A stretch of DNA of 64,000 bases from Jiangella endophytica (GTDB lineage: Bacteria; Actinomycetota; Actinomycetes; Jiangellales; Jiangellaceae), in assembly GCF_003427025.1 (NCBI RefSeq), contig NZ_QVAI01000006.1:124001-188000 (forward strand), written 5' to 3'. The notes under the pieces were generated by a model, which searched no databases, was not told the origin of the DNA, and was given only the letters and a program-made list of their open reading frames with translations. This document shows, piece by piece, positions 43,732-52,084 of this stretch (its first letter is position 1; each line of letters opens with the position of its first letter). The position numbers and the translations under genes were made by a program.

Positions 43732-43759
43732 ACGGCGGCCGGGTGATCCCGGCCGCCGT
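43732..43759. terminator. Bidirectional hairpin terminator
   Basis: A perfect 12-bp stem, ACGGCGGCCGGG with CCCGGCCGCCGT, closed by the loop TGAT, between the convergent transpeptidase and sortase genes. There is no U-tract, as is common in high-GC actinobacteria. Confidence 0.7.
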
Positions 43760-43825
43760 CGGCATGTCCGGGGTCGGAGCCCGCTCAGGTTCCGCTCGTC
43801 GCCGGATCGCCGGGACCGCACCGGG

Positions 43826-44446
43826 TCAGGCGGTCGCGGTCGCGAAGACGACGAGGTTGTCGACGTAGTGGCCGGCGGCCTCGTCGAACGTGTGGCAGGT
43901 GATCAGCCGGAGCTGGCGGTCCGGCACCGGGCCGTAGACCTCGTCGGTCGGGAAGTCCGCCTGTGGCACCGTCCGGCTGCCGTCGACCTCGAACACGGCG
44001 ACCTCGCCGTCGCTGAGCTCGACCTCCACCCGGTCTCCGGTGCGGAGCCGGGCCAGGTCCGCGAAGACCGCGGGGCCGTCCGGCGAGTCCACGTGACCGG
44101 CGATCACCGCCGGGCCGGGCGCGCCGGGCACCGGACCGTCGGCGAACCAGCCGGCCGCCTGCCAGTCGTCCGGTGCGGCCAGCCGGCCGTCGTCCGCACG
44201 GTGCAGGGTCTCGAGCGCGCTGTCGACCCCGATCGCCGGGATCCGCACCCGCACGGGCACGGTGTCGTCGACGGGGATCGGCCGCGGCCCGGTGGTCGAG
44301 GCCGGGGCCGACGCCGATGCGGCGGCCGGAACCGACGCCCGGACGCCGGCCCCGCCTGCCGCGGACACCGTCCCGTCGCCGCCCGCACACCCGCCGGCGG
44401 CCGCGGTCAGGACGGCCGCGACCAGCAGCGCCGCCGTCCGCCTCAT
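43826..44446 (-). CDS. Class E/F-type sortase
   Basis: A 206-residue secreted or anchored sortase with a signal-like N-terminus (LLVAAVLTAAAGGC may also be a lipobox) and an Ala/Ser/Pro linker. Catalytic His is in AGHVDS and Cys in LITCHTFD. The usual Arg just after the Cys loop, in the Y-R-D-N position, appears as Val (HYVDN), which is unusual. The gene overlaps the DUF4397 gene by four bases, so they are expressed together; that protein may be a partner or substrate, though no LPXTG-like signal is present in it. Confidence 0.8.
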   Translation of the reverse strand: MRRTAALLVAAVLTAAAGGCAGGDGTVSAAGGAGVRASVPAAASASAPASTTGPRPIPVDDTVPVRVRIPAIGVDSALETLHRADDGRLAAPDDWQAAGWFADGPVPGAPGPAVIAGHVDSPDGPAVFADLARLRTGDRVEVELSDGEVAVFEVDGSRTVPQADFPTDEVYGPVPDRQLRLITCHTFDEAAGHYVDNLVVFATATA

Positions 44447-45285
44447 GCCACCCGTCGGCGGCGGGCCAGCGCCCCGGTGACGACGGCGAGCCCGCACACC
44501 AGCGCCACGGCCCCGAGCGGCGCCGTCCAGTCCGGCGACGACGGCGGCGACGCGAGCCCGCGGCCGCCCGTCCGCACGCCCCCGGCCGGGGCCTGCGAGG
44601 TGCCGGTGCTGTCGACGACCCCGACGACGTTCAGCTCGCCGTCGACGTCGAGGACGAAGAGCGTGTTGACGCTGCCCGCGGCGAGGTCGACGTCGGTGCT
44701 GCCGGTGCCGGCGTCGCTGCTGATGGCCAGCGTCCAGCGGCCGCCGGGCACCTCGCTGTAGTCCGTCGCCGTCCCGAACGCGGCGTCGTCGGCCAGCACC
44801 GTGCCGGTGTCGGTCGTGACGGTCACCGCCGGCGACGAGACGGCGGCCGAGACGAGCCGGACCCGCGCCTGACCGGCGGCCGGCGCCGTCAGGTCGTCGA
44901 CGAGGATGCGGCCGGACAGCTCGGCGTTCATGCCGACGGCGGCGACCGTGATCGCGACGCCGTCCTGGATCTCCACCGCCGCGGTGATCACCGGCTCGGA
45001 GCCGGCCGGCGCGCCGGCCGGGCGCATCGCCGCGGTGTACGTCCCCGCGGGCAGCCGGGCGTAGCCGGACACGTCGCCGTAGCCGACGTCCTGCAGCTCC
45101 AGCACGGACCGGCCGTCGAGGCCGGTCAGGCTGACGTCGACCTCGGGGGTGTCCGGCGACAGGTGCGCCAGCCGGGCCCAGCCCGCGGCCGCCGGCTCCT
45201 CGGTCCCCTGGGCGCCGGTGGCGGTCGCGGCGGCCAGGGCGACGACTCCCACGGCCATGGCCAGGGACATGACGATGCGTTTCAT
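44443..45285 (-). CDS. DUF4397-domain surface protein
   Basis: A 280-residue protein with signal peptide (VMSLAMAVGVVALAAATATGA), one or two DUF4397 beta-sandwich units (WARLAHLSPDTPEVDVSLTGLDG; ARVRLVSAAVSSPAVTV), a Gly/Ser/Pro linker and a C-terminal hydrophobic segment ending in ARRRR. This tail resembles a surface-protein anchor, but no classic sortase motif is seen. It is the middle gene of a three-gene operon. Function unknown. Confidence 0.82.
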   Translation of the reverse strand: MKRIVMSLAMAVGVVALAAATATGAQGTEEPAAAGWARLAHLSPDTPEVDVSLTGLDGRSVLELQDVGYGDVSGYARLPAGTYTAAMRPAGAPAGSEPVITAAVEIQDGVAITVAAVGMNAELSGRILVDDLTAPAAGQARVRLVSAAVSSPAVTVTTDTGTVLADDAAFGTATDYSEVPGGRWTLAISSDAGTGSTDVDLAAGSVNTLFVLDVDGELNVVGVVDSTGTSQAPAGGVRTGGRGLASPPSSPDWTAPLGAVALVCGLAVVTGALARRRRVA

Positions 45286-45294
45286 CGGGGACTC

Positions 45295-47223
45295 CTAGGG
45301 ACGGTCGTGCCGCGGCGGATCGGGAAGCAGACCGCGCGGAGCGGTCAGCGAGTAGGTGGCGATGACGGTGGTCCCGTCGGCGTCGACCTGCGAGGGCGTG
45401 AACGGCGGCGGCTGCCCGAGCAGCCAGAGCGCCAGCCGGGCCGCCTCGTCCCGCGTCGGCAGGGCGCTGAGGACGAGTTGCCGGCGCACGCCGTCGTCCT
45501 CGCCGGGCAGCGCCGGCAGCGACACGTCCAGGTCCTGCGTGGCGGACAGCTTGCCGAGGACGATCACCAGCCGCGGGTCGACGAGCCCGGCGGCAGCGAC
45601 GGAGCGTGCGGCCGGGTCGAACGTCAGGGACTCGTTGCGCAGCAACTGGCCGGTCGCATGGCGCACGGTGCGCCGGTCCCCGGCGGCGACGGCCTCGGTG
45701 ACGGCCCGGCCGAGCGGGTGGATCGCCCGGACCTCGACCCGGTCCTCACCGCCGCCGAACGCCGCGACGACGGTCGACTCGGCCAGTGCGGTCCGGACGT
45801 CGGGCCGGTCGGTGTCGTCGGAGCGCAGCGCCGCGGTCGACACGATGTAGTCGTAGTGGATCCAGCCCGGCGGGTGCGGCTCGAACGGCTCGTCCACCGA
45901 GACGGCGACGTCCAGCGGCAGCAGCGGCTCCGGCGACGCCGCGGCCGGGAAGCTGGTGAACGGGAGCAGCCCGCCGCCGGCGAAGCCGGAGCGCAGCAGG
46001 TCCGCCCGCAGGGTGTGGTCGACCATCAGCCGGGCGTCGCGCGGCACGTTGGCCTCGAGCCAGCGCTCAGCCTGCTCGACCGGCGCGACCGGGTCGCCGC
46101 GCAGCAGCGGGCGCAGCTCGCCGGGCCACGTCGCCGTCACCGCGACGACCAGGGCCGCGGCCGCGGTGGTCGTCATGATGGTCAGCGGCAGGGCTTCCGG
46201 CCGGCCGCGCACCGAGAGCAGCCGCACGATCAGCCGGTGCGCGGTCGCGGGCACCAGCAACGCCGCGATCGGCAGCGCCGCGATCGGCAGCGCGACCGGC
46301 GGCGTACCCCCGGGCACGACGATCAGCAGCACCAGTGTGAGCAGCGCGGCGGCCGCCGGACGCAGCGGCCGGAACACCAGCGCCGCGCCCGCCGCGACCG
46401 GCCCGACGACCATCAGCACCGGGTCCAGCGCCCACCACCGCTCCGGCGCCACGACCTCCGGGCCGCCCAGCGAGAGCAGCACGTACACGTACGCGCCGGC
46501 CGCCGTCGCGGCGGACACCCCGGCCAGCGCGAGCCGCCACGCCCGCGCCGTCACCTGCTGCCACATCGTCCAGGCGACGAACGGCGCGACCACGAGGAAC
46601 GTGGTCTGTGTCAGGACGGCCAGCAGCACCGCGACCCCGGCGGCCGGGAACGCGACCGACTGCCGGCGACGCGCCGTCGCCAGCACCAACGCGAGCAGCA
46701 TCCACAGCACGGCGAGGTTCTCGACCAGCACCATCCGGTGCAGGTGCAGGGCCGGCGGAGAGACGGCGAACACGACGACGGCGACCGCGGCGGCCGGACG
46801 GGCCACGCCCAGGCGACGCGCCAGCACCCACAGCAGGACCACGCCCAGCAGCAGGACGACCAGCAGCGCCTCGCGCCCGCCCGCCACGGCGTGCGTCGCG
46901 CGGTCCAGCGCGCCCGACGGCCCGGTCCACGCAGCCAGCTGGGCCAGGCCGAGGTCACCGGGGAGCGACCATGCGCCGTCGGCGATCCGGGCCACGGCCC
47001 GGCCCTCGGCCTCGGTGAACGCGGGCGCGCGGGCCATCCCGGCGGCGTGCACGAAGCCGGTCAGCGTCAGCAACGGAGTGAGCCAGGCGAGGTCCGGGCC
47101 GTGACGCCGGAACCAGGTGCGCACCGGGCGGGGCCGCGGCGGCCGCGGCTGCACCGGGATCGGCAGGTGCAGCTCGTCGAGATCCTGCGGCAACGCAGGC
47201 AGGGCCGACATGGTGTCGCGCAA
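45295..47223 (-). CDS. Polytopic membrane protein, GT39/GT87-like topology, unknown function
   Basis: A 642-residue protein. After a Pro/Arg-rich N-terminus it has about ten hydrophobic segments to residue ~375, then a soluble C-terminal domain (~265 residues, containing WLEANVPRDARLMVDHTLRADLL and WIHYDYIVST). Membrane glycosyltransferases of the ArnT/PMT type have this layout, and the WLEANVP...YDYIV pattern is often seen in them, but the catalytic DE motif of the first loop is unclear. TTG at 47223 has GGGGGGAGG eight bases upstream; ATG at 47211 lacks a site, so the rare TTG start is favoured. It heads the DUF4397-sortase operon. Confidence 0.7.
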   Translation of the reverse strand: MRDTMSALPALPQDLDELHLPIPVQPRPPRPRPVRTWFRRHGPDLAWLTPLLTLTGFVHAAGMARAPAFTEAEGRAVARIADGAWSLPGDLGLAQLAAWTGPSGALDRATHAVAGGREALLVVLLLGVVLLWVLARRLGVARPAAAVAVVVFAVSPPALHLHRMVLVENLAVLWMLLALVLATARRRQSVAFPAAGVAVLLAVLTQTTFLVVAPFVAWTMWQQVTARAWRLALAGVSAATAAGAYVYVLLSLGGPEVVAPERWWALDPVLMVVGPVAAGAALVFRPLRPAAAALLTLVLLIVVPGGTPPVALPIAALPIAALLVPATAHRLIVRLLSVRGRPEALPLTIMTTTAAAALVVAVTATWPGELRPLLRGDPVAPVEQAERWLEANVPRDARLMVDHTLRADLLRSGFAGGGLLPFTSFPAAASPEPLLPLDVAVSVDEPFEPHPPGWIHYDYIVSTAALRSDDTDRPDVRTALAESTVVAAFGGGEDRVEVRAIHPLGRAVTEAVAAGDRRTVRHATGQLLRNESLTFDPAARSVAAAGLVDPRLVIVLGKLSATQDLDVSLPALPGEDDGVRRQLVLSALPTRDEAARLALWLLGQPPPFTPSQVDADGTTVIATYSLTAPRGLLPDPPRHDRP

Positions 47224-47400
47224 CGCCGACGCCTCCCCCCGAGGTGTCGCACAGACCTGCGCGCCGGCTCGTGGCCGGCCGGTGCCGAGCCACGATCGCC
47301 TGGCAGGTCAGGCTCGCGGTTCCTGACCAGAAGTCTTCGGCCGGAGTGTATACCTGAAACCGACTATATGGACCGAATTGTCATGATCTATCTGACGAAC

Positions 47401-48141
47401 TCACGCCGGCAGGTCGATCAGCATGACGGGGTCCGTGGTCGGCTGCGGCGACCCGCCGTCCGGCTCGACGGTGACGCCGAGCCGATCGACGCCCGTGAGC
47501 CCGCGGGCGGTCACCGGTCCGACATGGCCGTCCGGCGGACTGCCCAGCACCCCGGCCGACACCATGCCGCCGTCGTCGTGCATGAGCCACAGCTGGTACG
47601 TGTGCCCGTCCGGCGCCGGCGGCATGCCGTCGCCGATGAACACCGCGACGTCCAGCGACCGCGCCACCAGCACGGTCCCCTGGCTGTCGCCCTCGCCCAC
47701 CCGCACCATGCGCATGTCGTCGGCCTCCACCAGCTGGCGCATCTGCGCGCCGATCTGCTGCGACCGGTCCAGCTCGTCCTGCACGTCGTTCAGGCGGATG
47801 CCCAGCACGACGATGCCGGCCAGCGACGCCGCGACCAGGCCGGTCGCGACCCGCGGCCACCAGCGGCGCAGCACCGGCGCGCGGCCGGCGGCCACCCGCG
47901 GGGGCAGCGGCCGCACCTCGGCGACCCGGGCCAGCACCTGCTCGCGCATGCGCGGCGGCGGCGTGACGGCGGTCGCCGCGCCCAACCGAGCCGCGGTCTC
48001 GCGCAGCTCGTCGACCTCGACGCGGCAGTCCGCACACCGCTCCAGGTGCTGCTCGAACCGTCGCGCCTCCTCGGGCGGCAGGGCGTGCAGCGCGTACGGC
48101 GCGGCCAGCGTGTGGATGCCGGCGTCCACGGGCTTGCTCAT
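47401..48141 (-). CDS. rskA: Anti-sigma-K factor RskA
   Basis: A 246-residue membrane anti-sigma factor. The cytosolic zinc-type anti-sigma domain has H-x3-C-x2-C (HLERCADC). One transmembrane segment (VATGLVAASLAGIVVLGI, about residues 97-114) leads to the extracytoplasmic RskA domain (YQLWLMHDDGG, DRLGVTVEPDGGSPQPTTDPV). In mycobacteria RskA releases SigK after regulated proteolysis. It overlaps sigK by four bases. Confidence 0.93.
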   Translation of the reverse strand: MSKPVDAGIHTLAAPYALHALPPEEARRFEQHLERCADCRVEVDELRETAARLGAATAVTPPPRMREQVLARVAEVRPLPPRVAAGRAPVLRRWWPRVATGLVAASLAGIVVLGIRLNDVQDELDRSQQIGAQMRQLVEADDMRMVRVGEGDSQGTVLVARSLDVAVFIGDGMPPAPDGHTYQLWLMHDDGGMVSAGVLGSPPDGHVGPVTARGLTGVDRLGVTVEPDGGSPQPTTDPVMLIDLPA

Positions 48142-48731
48142 CGCCCCACCCCCATGCAGTCGCGCAGCCGCACCAGGCCGTCGCGCAGCCGCGTCTTGAC
48201 CGTACCGAGAGGAGCATGCAACAACTGCGCGACCTCGCGGTACGTGTAGCCGTCGTAGTAGGCCAGGGCGACCGACTCGCGCTGCAGGTCGGTGAGCGAG
48301 TCGAGACAGCGCCGCACCTGCTCGCGCTCCAGGGTCGTCTCCACCTCGTCGGCGACATGGTCGTACGGCCGCTCGTCGTCACGCCGCGCCACGCGGTCCT
48401 CGCGGTCGCTGTCGGCCTGTTCACGGCGGACGCGGTCGACGGCGCGACGGTGCGCGATCGTCATGATCCAGCCGCGCGCGCTGCCCCGCTCGGGCTGGTA
48501 GCGCGACGCTGTCCGCCAGACCTCGACGAGCACCTCTTGCGCGACCTCCTCGGCCAGCGCGCGGTTGCGGACCACCGTCGTGGCGATGCCCAGCACCGGC
48601 CCGGCCATGGCGTCGTAGACCTGCTCGAACGCGGCGTTGTCGCCCCGGGCGCAATGGTCGAGCAGCCGCCCGAGCCGGTCCGCCGGCTCGGGCTCCGGCT
48701 CGCCGGCCGGCACCGATCGCAACGTCACCAT
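48138..48731 (-). CDS. sigK: ECF RNA polymerase sigma factor SigK
   Basis: A 197-residue extracytoplasmic-function sigma factor. Region 2 contains NAAFEQVYDAMAGPV, EEVAQEVLVEVWRTASRYQPERGSARGWIMTIAHRRAVDRVRR; region 4 contains LTDLQRESVALAYYDGYTYREVAQLLHAPLGTVKTRLRDGLV. Pairing with rskA and divergence from the FAD-oxidoreductase operon identify it as SigK. ATG at 48731 follows GGAGGACGC. A SigK-type promoter at 48772-48799 implies autoregulation. Confidence 0.94.
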   Translation of the reverse strand: MVTLRSVPAGEPEPEPADRLGRLLDHCARGDNAAFEQVYDAMAGPVLGIATTVVRNRALAEEVAQEVLVEVWRTASRYQPERGSARGWIMTIAHRRAVDRVRREQADSDREDRVARRDDERPYDHVADEVETTLEREQVRRCLDSLTDLQRESVALAYYDGYTYREVAQLLHAPLGTVKTRLRDGLVRLRDCMGVGR

Positions 48732-48771
48732 CAAGCGTCCTCCACCGTCATCGTCCACCCGACTGCCCGGT

Positions 48772-48799
48772 GTTCGTCACCGGACGGCCGCCGGATTGG
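48772..48799 (-). promoter_or_regulatory. SigK-type promoter of sigK-rskA
   Basis: On the minus strand CCAATCC (48793-48799), 16 bases, then CGAAC (48772-48776), followed by ACCGGGC. The start codon is 40 bases further on. One of six matching sites in this region. Confidence 0.75.
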
Positions 48800-48811
48800 T
48801 CGCCGTCCGGA

Positions 48812-48839
48812 CCAATCCGGACGCCCGGCGGCCGCGAAC
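48812..48839 (+). promoter_or_regulatory. SigK-type promoter of the FAD-oxidoreductase operon
   Basis: CCAATCC (48812-48818), 16 bases, then CGAAC (48835-48839). The ATG at 48847 is only seven bases after the -10 element, so the mRNA is predicted to be leaderless. Confidence 0.75.
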
Positions 48840-48846
48840 CCGGGCC

Positions 48847-50127
48847 ATGGAGTCCAGTCGATCCTCCGTGGCGGTCATCGGATCCGGCGTCGCCGGCCTC
48901 ACCGCCGCGTACCTGCTGCAGCGCCGCTATGACGTGCATCTGTTCGAGGCGGACGACCGGCTCGGCGGGCACGCGCACACGCACGACGTACCCGGCGCGG
49001 GCCCGCCGATCGCGGTGGACAGCGGGTTCCTGGTGCACAACGAGCGAACCTATCCGCGGCTGACCCGGCTGTTCGGCGAACTGGGAATCAGGACCACCGA
49101 GACCGACATGTCGATGAGCGTGAGCTGCTCGTCGTGCGGGCTGGAGTACGCCGGCGCGCTCGGGCCGAACGGCGTGTTCGCGCAGCGCCGGTCCGTGGCC
49201 CGGCCGCGGTTCCTGCGGATGCTCGGCGAGATCGCGGCGTTCCACCGGCGGGCGCGGGCGCTGCTCGCGGCGCCGGCCGGGGCCGAGGAGCCGCTCGGCG
49301 CCTTCCTCGTCCGGCACCGGCACACCGCCTACTTCACCGACCACTTCATGGTGCCGCTGGTGTCGGCGGTCTGGTCGGCCGGGCGCGCCGACGTGCTGCG
49401 GTACCCGGCCCGGTTCCTGTTCCGGTTCCTCGACAACCACGGCATGCTCGCCGTCGGCGGGTCGCCGCGCTGGCGGACGGTCACCGGCGGATCGCGGACG
49501 TACGTCGAACGGGCCGCGAAGGACCTCTCGTCGGTGCGCACGGCCACCCCCGTGCGCGGGCTGCGGCGCACCGGCGACGGCGTGCTGGTCCGCGAGGCGA
49601 CGGACACGGTGCACCGGTTCGACCACGTCGTCGTGGCGACGCATGCCGACCAGGCCCTGCGGCTGCTCGAGGACCCGACGCCGGCCGAGCGGGACGTGCT
49701 GGGGACGTTCGGGTTCTCGAGCAACGCGGCGGTCCTGCACACCGACGCGACCCTGCTGCCCCGTCAGCGGCGGGCGTGGGCGTCCTGGAACCACGTGGTG
49801 CCGGCGTGCGGTGCGGGCGCCGGGTCCGGGCCCGTGGCCATCTCGTATCACCTGAACCGGTTGCATCGGCTGGACGGTGCGGCGGGTGGGCGGGAGTACG
49901 TCGTGACGCTGGGGGCGACCGGCCGGATCGACCCGGACACCGTCGTCGCGCGGATGCACTACGAGCACCCCATCCACACCGTCGAGACGGTCGCCGCCCA
50001 GCGGCGGCTGCCCGACCTCGCCACCGCGCGGACGGTGTACGCGGGCGCCTGGCAGGGCTGGGGCTTCCACGAGGACGGCTGCGCGTCCGGCGTCCGGGCT
50101 GCCGAGCACCTGGGGGTCCGCTGGTGA
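48847..50127 (+). CDS. bfaA: FAD-dependent oxidoreductase of the BfaA (Rv0449c) type
   Basis: A 426-residue amine-oxidase-fold flavoprotein. The dinucleotide motif is VAVIGSGVAGLTAAYLL (residues ~7-23), then FEADDRLGGHAHTH. The family signature VDSGFLVHNERTYPRLTRLF and C-terminal GAWQGWGFHEDG fit the NAD(P)/FAD group linked to cyclopropane-synthase-like genes. In mycobacteria the orthologue reduces the 10-methylene intermediate to 10-methyl (tuberculostearic) fatty acyl chains. First gene of a five-gene operon with overlapping ends. Confidence 0.85.
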   Translation: MESSRSSVAVIGSGVAGLTAAYLLQRRYDVHLFEADDRLGGHAHTHDVPGAGPPIAVDSGFLVHNERTYPRLTRLFGELGIRTTETDMSMSVSCSSCGLEYAGALGPNGVFAQRRSVARPRFLRMLGEIAAFHRRARALLAAPAGAEEPLGAFLVRHRHTAYFTDHFMVPLVSAVWSAGRADVLRYPARFLFRFLDNHGMLAVGGSPRWRTVTGGSRTYVERAAKDLSSVRTATPVRGLRRTGDGVLVREATDTVHRFDHVVVATHADQALRLLEDPTPAERDVLGTFGFSSNAAVLHTDATLLPRQRRAWASWNHVVPACGAGAGSGPVAISYHLNRLHRLDGAAGGREYVVTLGATGRIDPDTVVARMHYEHPIHTVETVAAQRRLPDLATARTVYAGAWQGWGFHEDGCASGVRAAEHLGVRW

Positions 50128-50855
50128 CGGCGCCGGTCCTGTACGCGGCGACCGTGACGCACACACGGTACGAACGGGCGCGCCGGACGTTCCGCTACGG
50201 CACGTTCCTGTGGCTGGTCGACCTCGACGATCTCCCCCGGCTGCCGCGTCCGTTGCGGGCACTGGCCGCGTTCCGGGCCCGCGACCACTTCGCCGGCGAC
50301 GGGCCGACGATCCGGGCGGGGCTGGCATCCTGGCTGGCCGAGAGGGGTATGTCTCTGGACGGCGGCCGCGTGCTCATGCTCACCAACGCGGCCGTGCTCG
50401 GATACGTGTTCAACCCGATCACGGTGTTCTGGTGCCACGACGAGGACGGCGCGCCGCGCTGGGTCGTCGCCGAGGTGCACAACACCTACGGAGGCCGGCA
50501 CGCCTATGTCCTGCGACCCGATGAGCAGGACCGGGCGACGACCGCGAAGGAGCTCTACGTGTCGCCGTTCTTCCCCGTCGACGGCAGGTACGCCATGTCC
50601 GTCCCCCGTCCGGACCGCCGGCTGCGGCTGTCGGTCACACTGTTCCGTCCTGGACCCGGCGGCGCGGACGTCCCGGCCTTCGCCGCGGGGCTCACCGGCT
50701 ACCGCCGTCCGGCCACCGCCGGGCAACTGGTCCGGCTGCTGCTGCGTTATCCGTGGCCGCCGCTGCGGGTCAGTACATTGATCCGCTGGCAGGGCATCCG
50801 GCTCTGGCTGCGCGGGCTGCCGGTCGTGCCTCGTCGACGAGGCGGCGCGGCATGA
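50124..50855 (+). CDS. DUF1365-family protein
   Basis: A 243-residue protein of the DUF1365 family (Rv0448c-like). Marker stretches are YAATVTHTRYERARRTFRYG, LTNAAVLGYVFNPITVFWCH, VAEVHNTYGGRHAYVL and KELYVSPFFPVDGRY. It is genetically tied to the FAD oxidoreductase and cyclopropane-synthase-like methyltransferases, so a role in lipid methyl-branching is inferred; no activity is established. GTG at 50124 overlaps the preceding stop (GTGA). Confidence 0.87.
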   Translation: MTAPVLYAATVTHTRYERARRTFRYGTFLWLVDLDDLPRLPRPLRALAAFRARDHFAGDGPTIRAGLASWLAERGMSLDGGRVLMLTNAAVLGYVFNPITVFWCHDEDGAPRWVVAEVHNTYGGRHAYVLRPDEQDRATTAKELYVSPFFPVDGRYAMSVPRPDRRLRLSVTLFRPGPGGADVPAFAAGLTGYRRPATAGQLVRLLLRYPWPPLRVSTLIRWQGIRLWLRGLPVVPRRRGGAA

Positions 50856-52084
50856 GTGCCGTCACCAGCATCGACGCCGGGCTCTGGCCGGACGTCGCCA
50901 CCTCACCCGCGGCCGGACCAGCACGGCTACGGGCCGCCCGGACGGCCGTCGCGTACGCCGCGCGGGTGGCCGGGGTCCGGGTCGTGACGGCGGACGGCCC
51001 GCTCGGCGCGGCTCCCGGTGCCCCGGTGCTCGAGGTGCGCCGGGCGCGCGAATTCTTCGCCCGCATCGGCCGCGACGGGCTGATCGGGTTCGGCGAGGGG
51101 TTCATGAGCGGCGCGTGGACGGCACCGGACCTCGCCGGTGTGCTGACGGCGTTCGCCGACCGGCTGACCACCCTGGTGCCGCCGCCGCTGCAGAAGCTGC
51201 GCCGGCTGATGCAGCCGTCGTCGCCGGCGACCGAGTTCGCCGACCGTGCCGGTGCCCGGCGCAACGTCAGCCGCCACTACGACCTCTCCAACGAGCTGTT
51301 CGGGCTGTTCCTGGACCCGACGATGACCTACTCGTCGGCGCTGTTCGCGCCGGGCGACGACCTCGAACGGGCCCAGCTGCGCAAGATCGACGCCATGCTG
51401 GACGCGGCCGCCGTCCGGCCCGGTTCGCGGGTGCTCGAGATCGGCACCGGCTGGGGCGCGCTGGCGGTCCACGCGGCGACCGCGCGCGGCGCCCACGTCA
51501 CCACCGTCACGCTGTCCGAGGAGCAGGCCCGCGCGGCCCGCGAGCGCGTGCGGGCGGCCGGCGTCGCGGACCTGGTCGACGTGCAGGTGCGCGACTACCG
51601 CGACGTCCAGGGCCGGTACGACGCCGTGGTCAGCGTCGAGATGATCGAGGCGGTCGGTGAGCGGCACTGGCCGGACTATTTCGCGACGCTGGGCCGGTCG
51701 CTGGCGACCGGCGGCCGGATCGGACTGCAGTCGATCACGATGCCGCACGAGCACCTGCTAGCGACCCGGCACTCGTGGACCTGGATCCACAAGTACGTCT
51801 TCCCCGGCGGCCTGATCCCGTCGGAGGTGGCGATCCGGGCGCACGCGCGACGCGACGGCGGGCTGACGGTGCTGCAGCGGCGGTCGTTCGGCGCGCACTA
51901 CGCCGAGACGTTGCGGCAGTGGCGCGAGCGGTTCCTGGCCGCCGCGGACGCCGTCGGCGCCCTCGGTTTCGACCCGGTGTTCCGGCGGATGTGGGAGTTC
52001 TACCTGGCCTACTGCGAGGCCGGGTTCCGCACCGGCCGGCTGGACGTCGAGCAGTACACGCTCGGAGCGGGAGGGGTTCGATGA
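50852..52084 (+). CDS. ufaA1: Cyclopropane-fatty-acid-synthase-family methyltransferase, UfaA1/BfaB type
   Basis: A 410-residue SAM-dependent methyltransferase of the Rv0447c type. It has HYDLSNELFGLFLDPTMTYS, the SAM motif VLEIGTGWGALAVHAA, VVSVEMIEAVG, ITMPHEHLLATRHSWTWIHKYVFPGG and a C-terminal FYLAYCEAGFRTG. Orthologues add a methylene at C10 of oleoyl chains in phospholipids, the first half of tuberculostearate synthesis. ATG overlaps the preceding stop by four bases. Confidence 0.9.
   Translation: MSAVTSIDAGLWPDVATSPAAGPARLRAARTAVAYAARVAGVRVVTADGPLGAAPGAPVLEVRRAREFFARIGRDGLIGFGEGFMSGAWTAPDLAGVLTAFADRLTTLVPPPLQKLRRLMQPSSPATEFADRAGARRNVSRHYDLSNELFGLFLDPTMTYSSALFAPGDDLERAQLRKIDAMLDAAAVRPGSRVLEIGTGWGALAVHAATARGAHVTTVTLSEEQARAARERVRAAGVADLVDVQVRDYRDVQGRYDAVVSVEMIEAVGERHWPDYFATLGRSLATGGRIGLQSITMPHEHLLATRHSWTWIHKYVFPGGLIPSEVAIRAHARRDGGLTVLQRRSFGAHYAETLRQWRERFLAAADAVGALGFDPVFRRMWEFYLAYCEAGFRTGRLDVEQYTLGAGGVR

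Noticed and set aside
44173-48249. A 1358-residue plus-strand reading frame
   Set aside because: It lies antisense to the sortase, DUF4397, membrane protein and rskA genes, is Arg/Gly/Pro/Gln-rich, and has no recognisable domain. It is a high-GC shadow frame.
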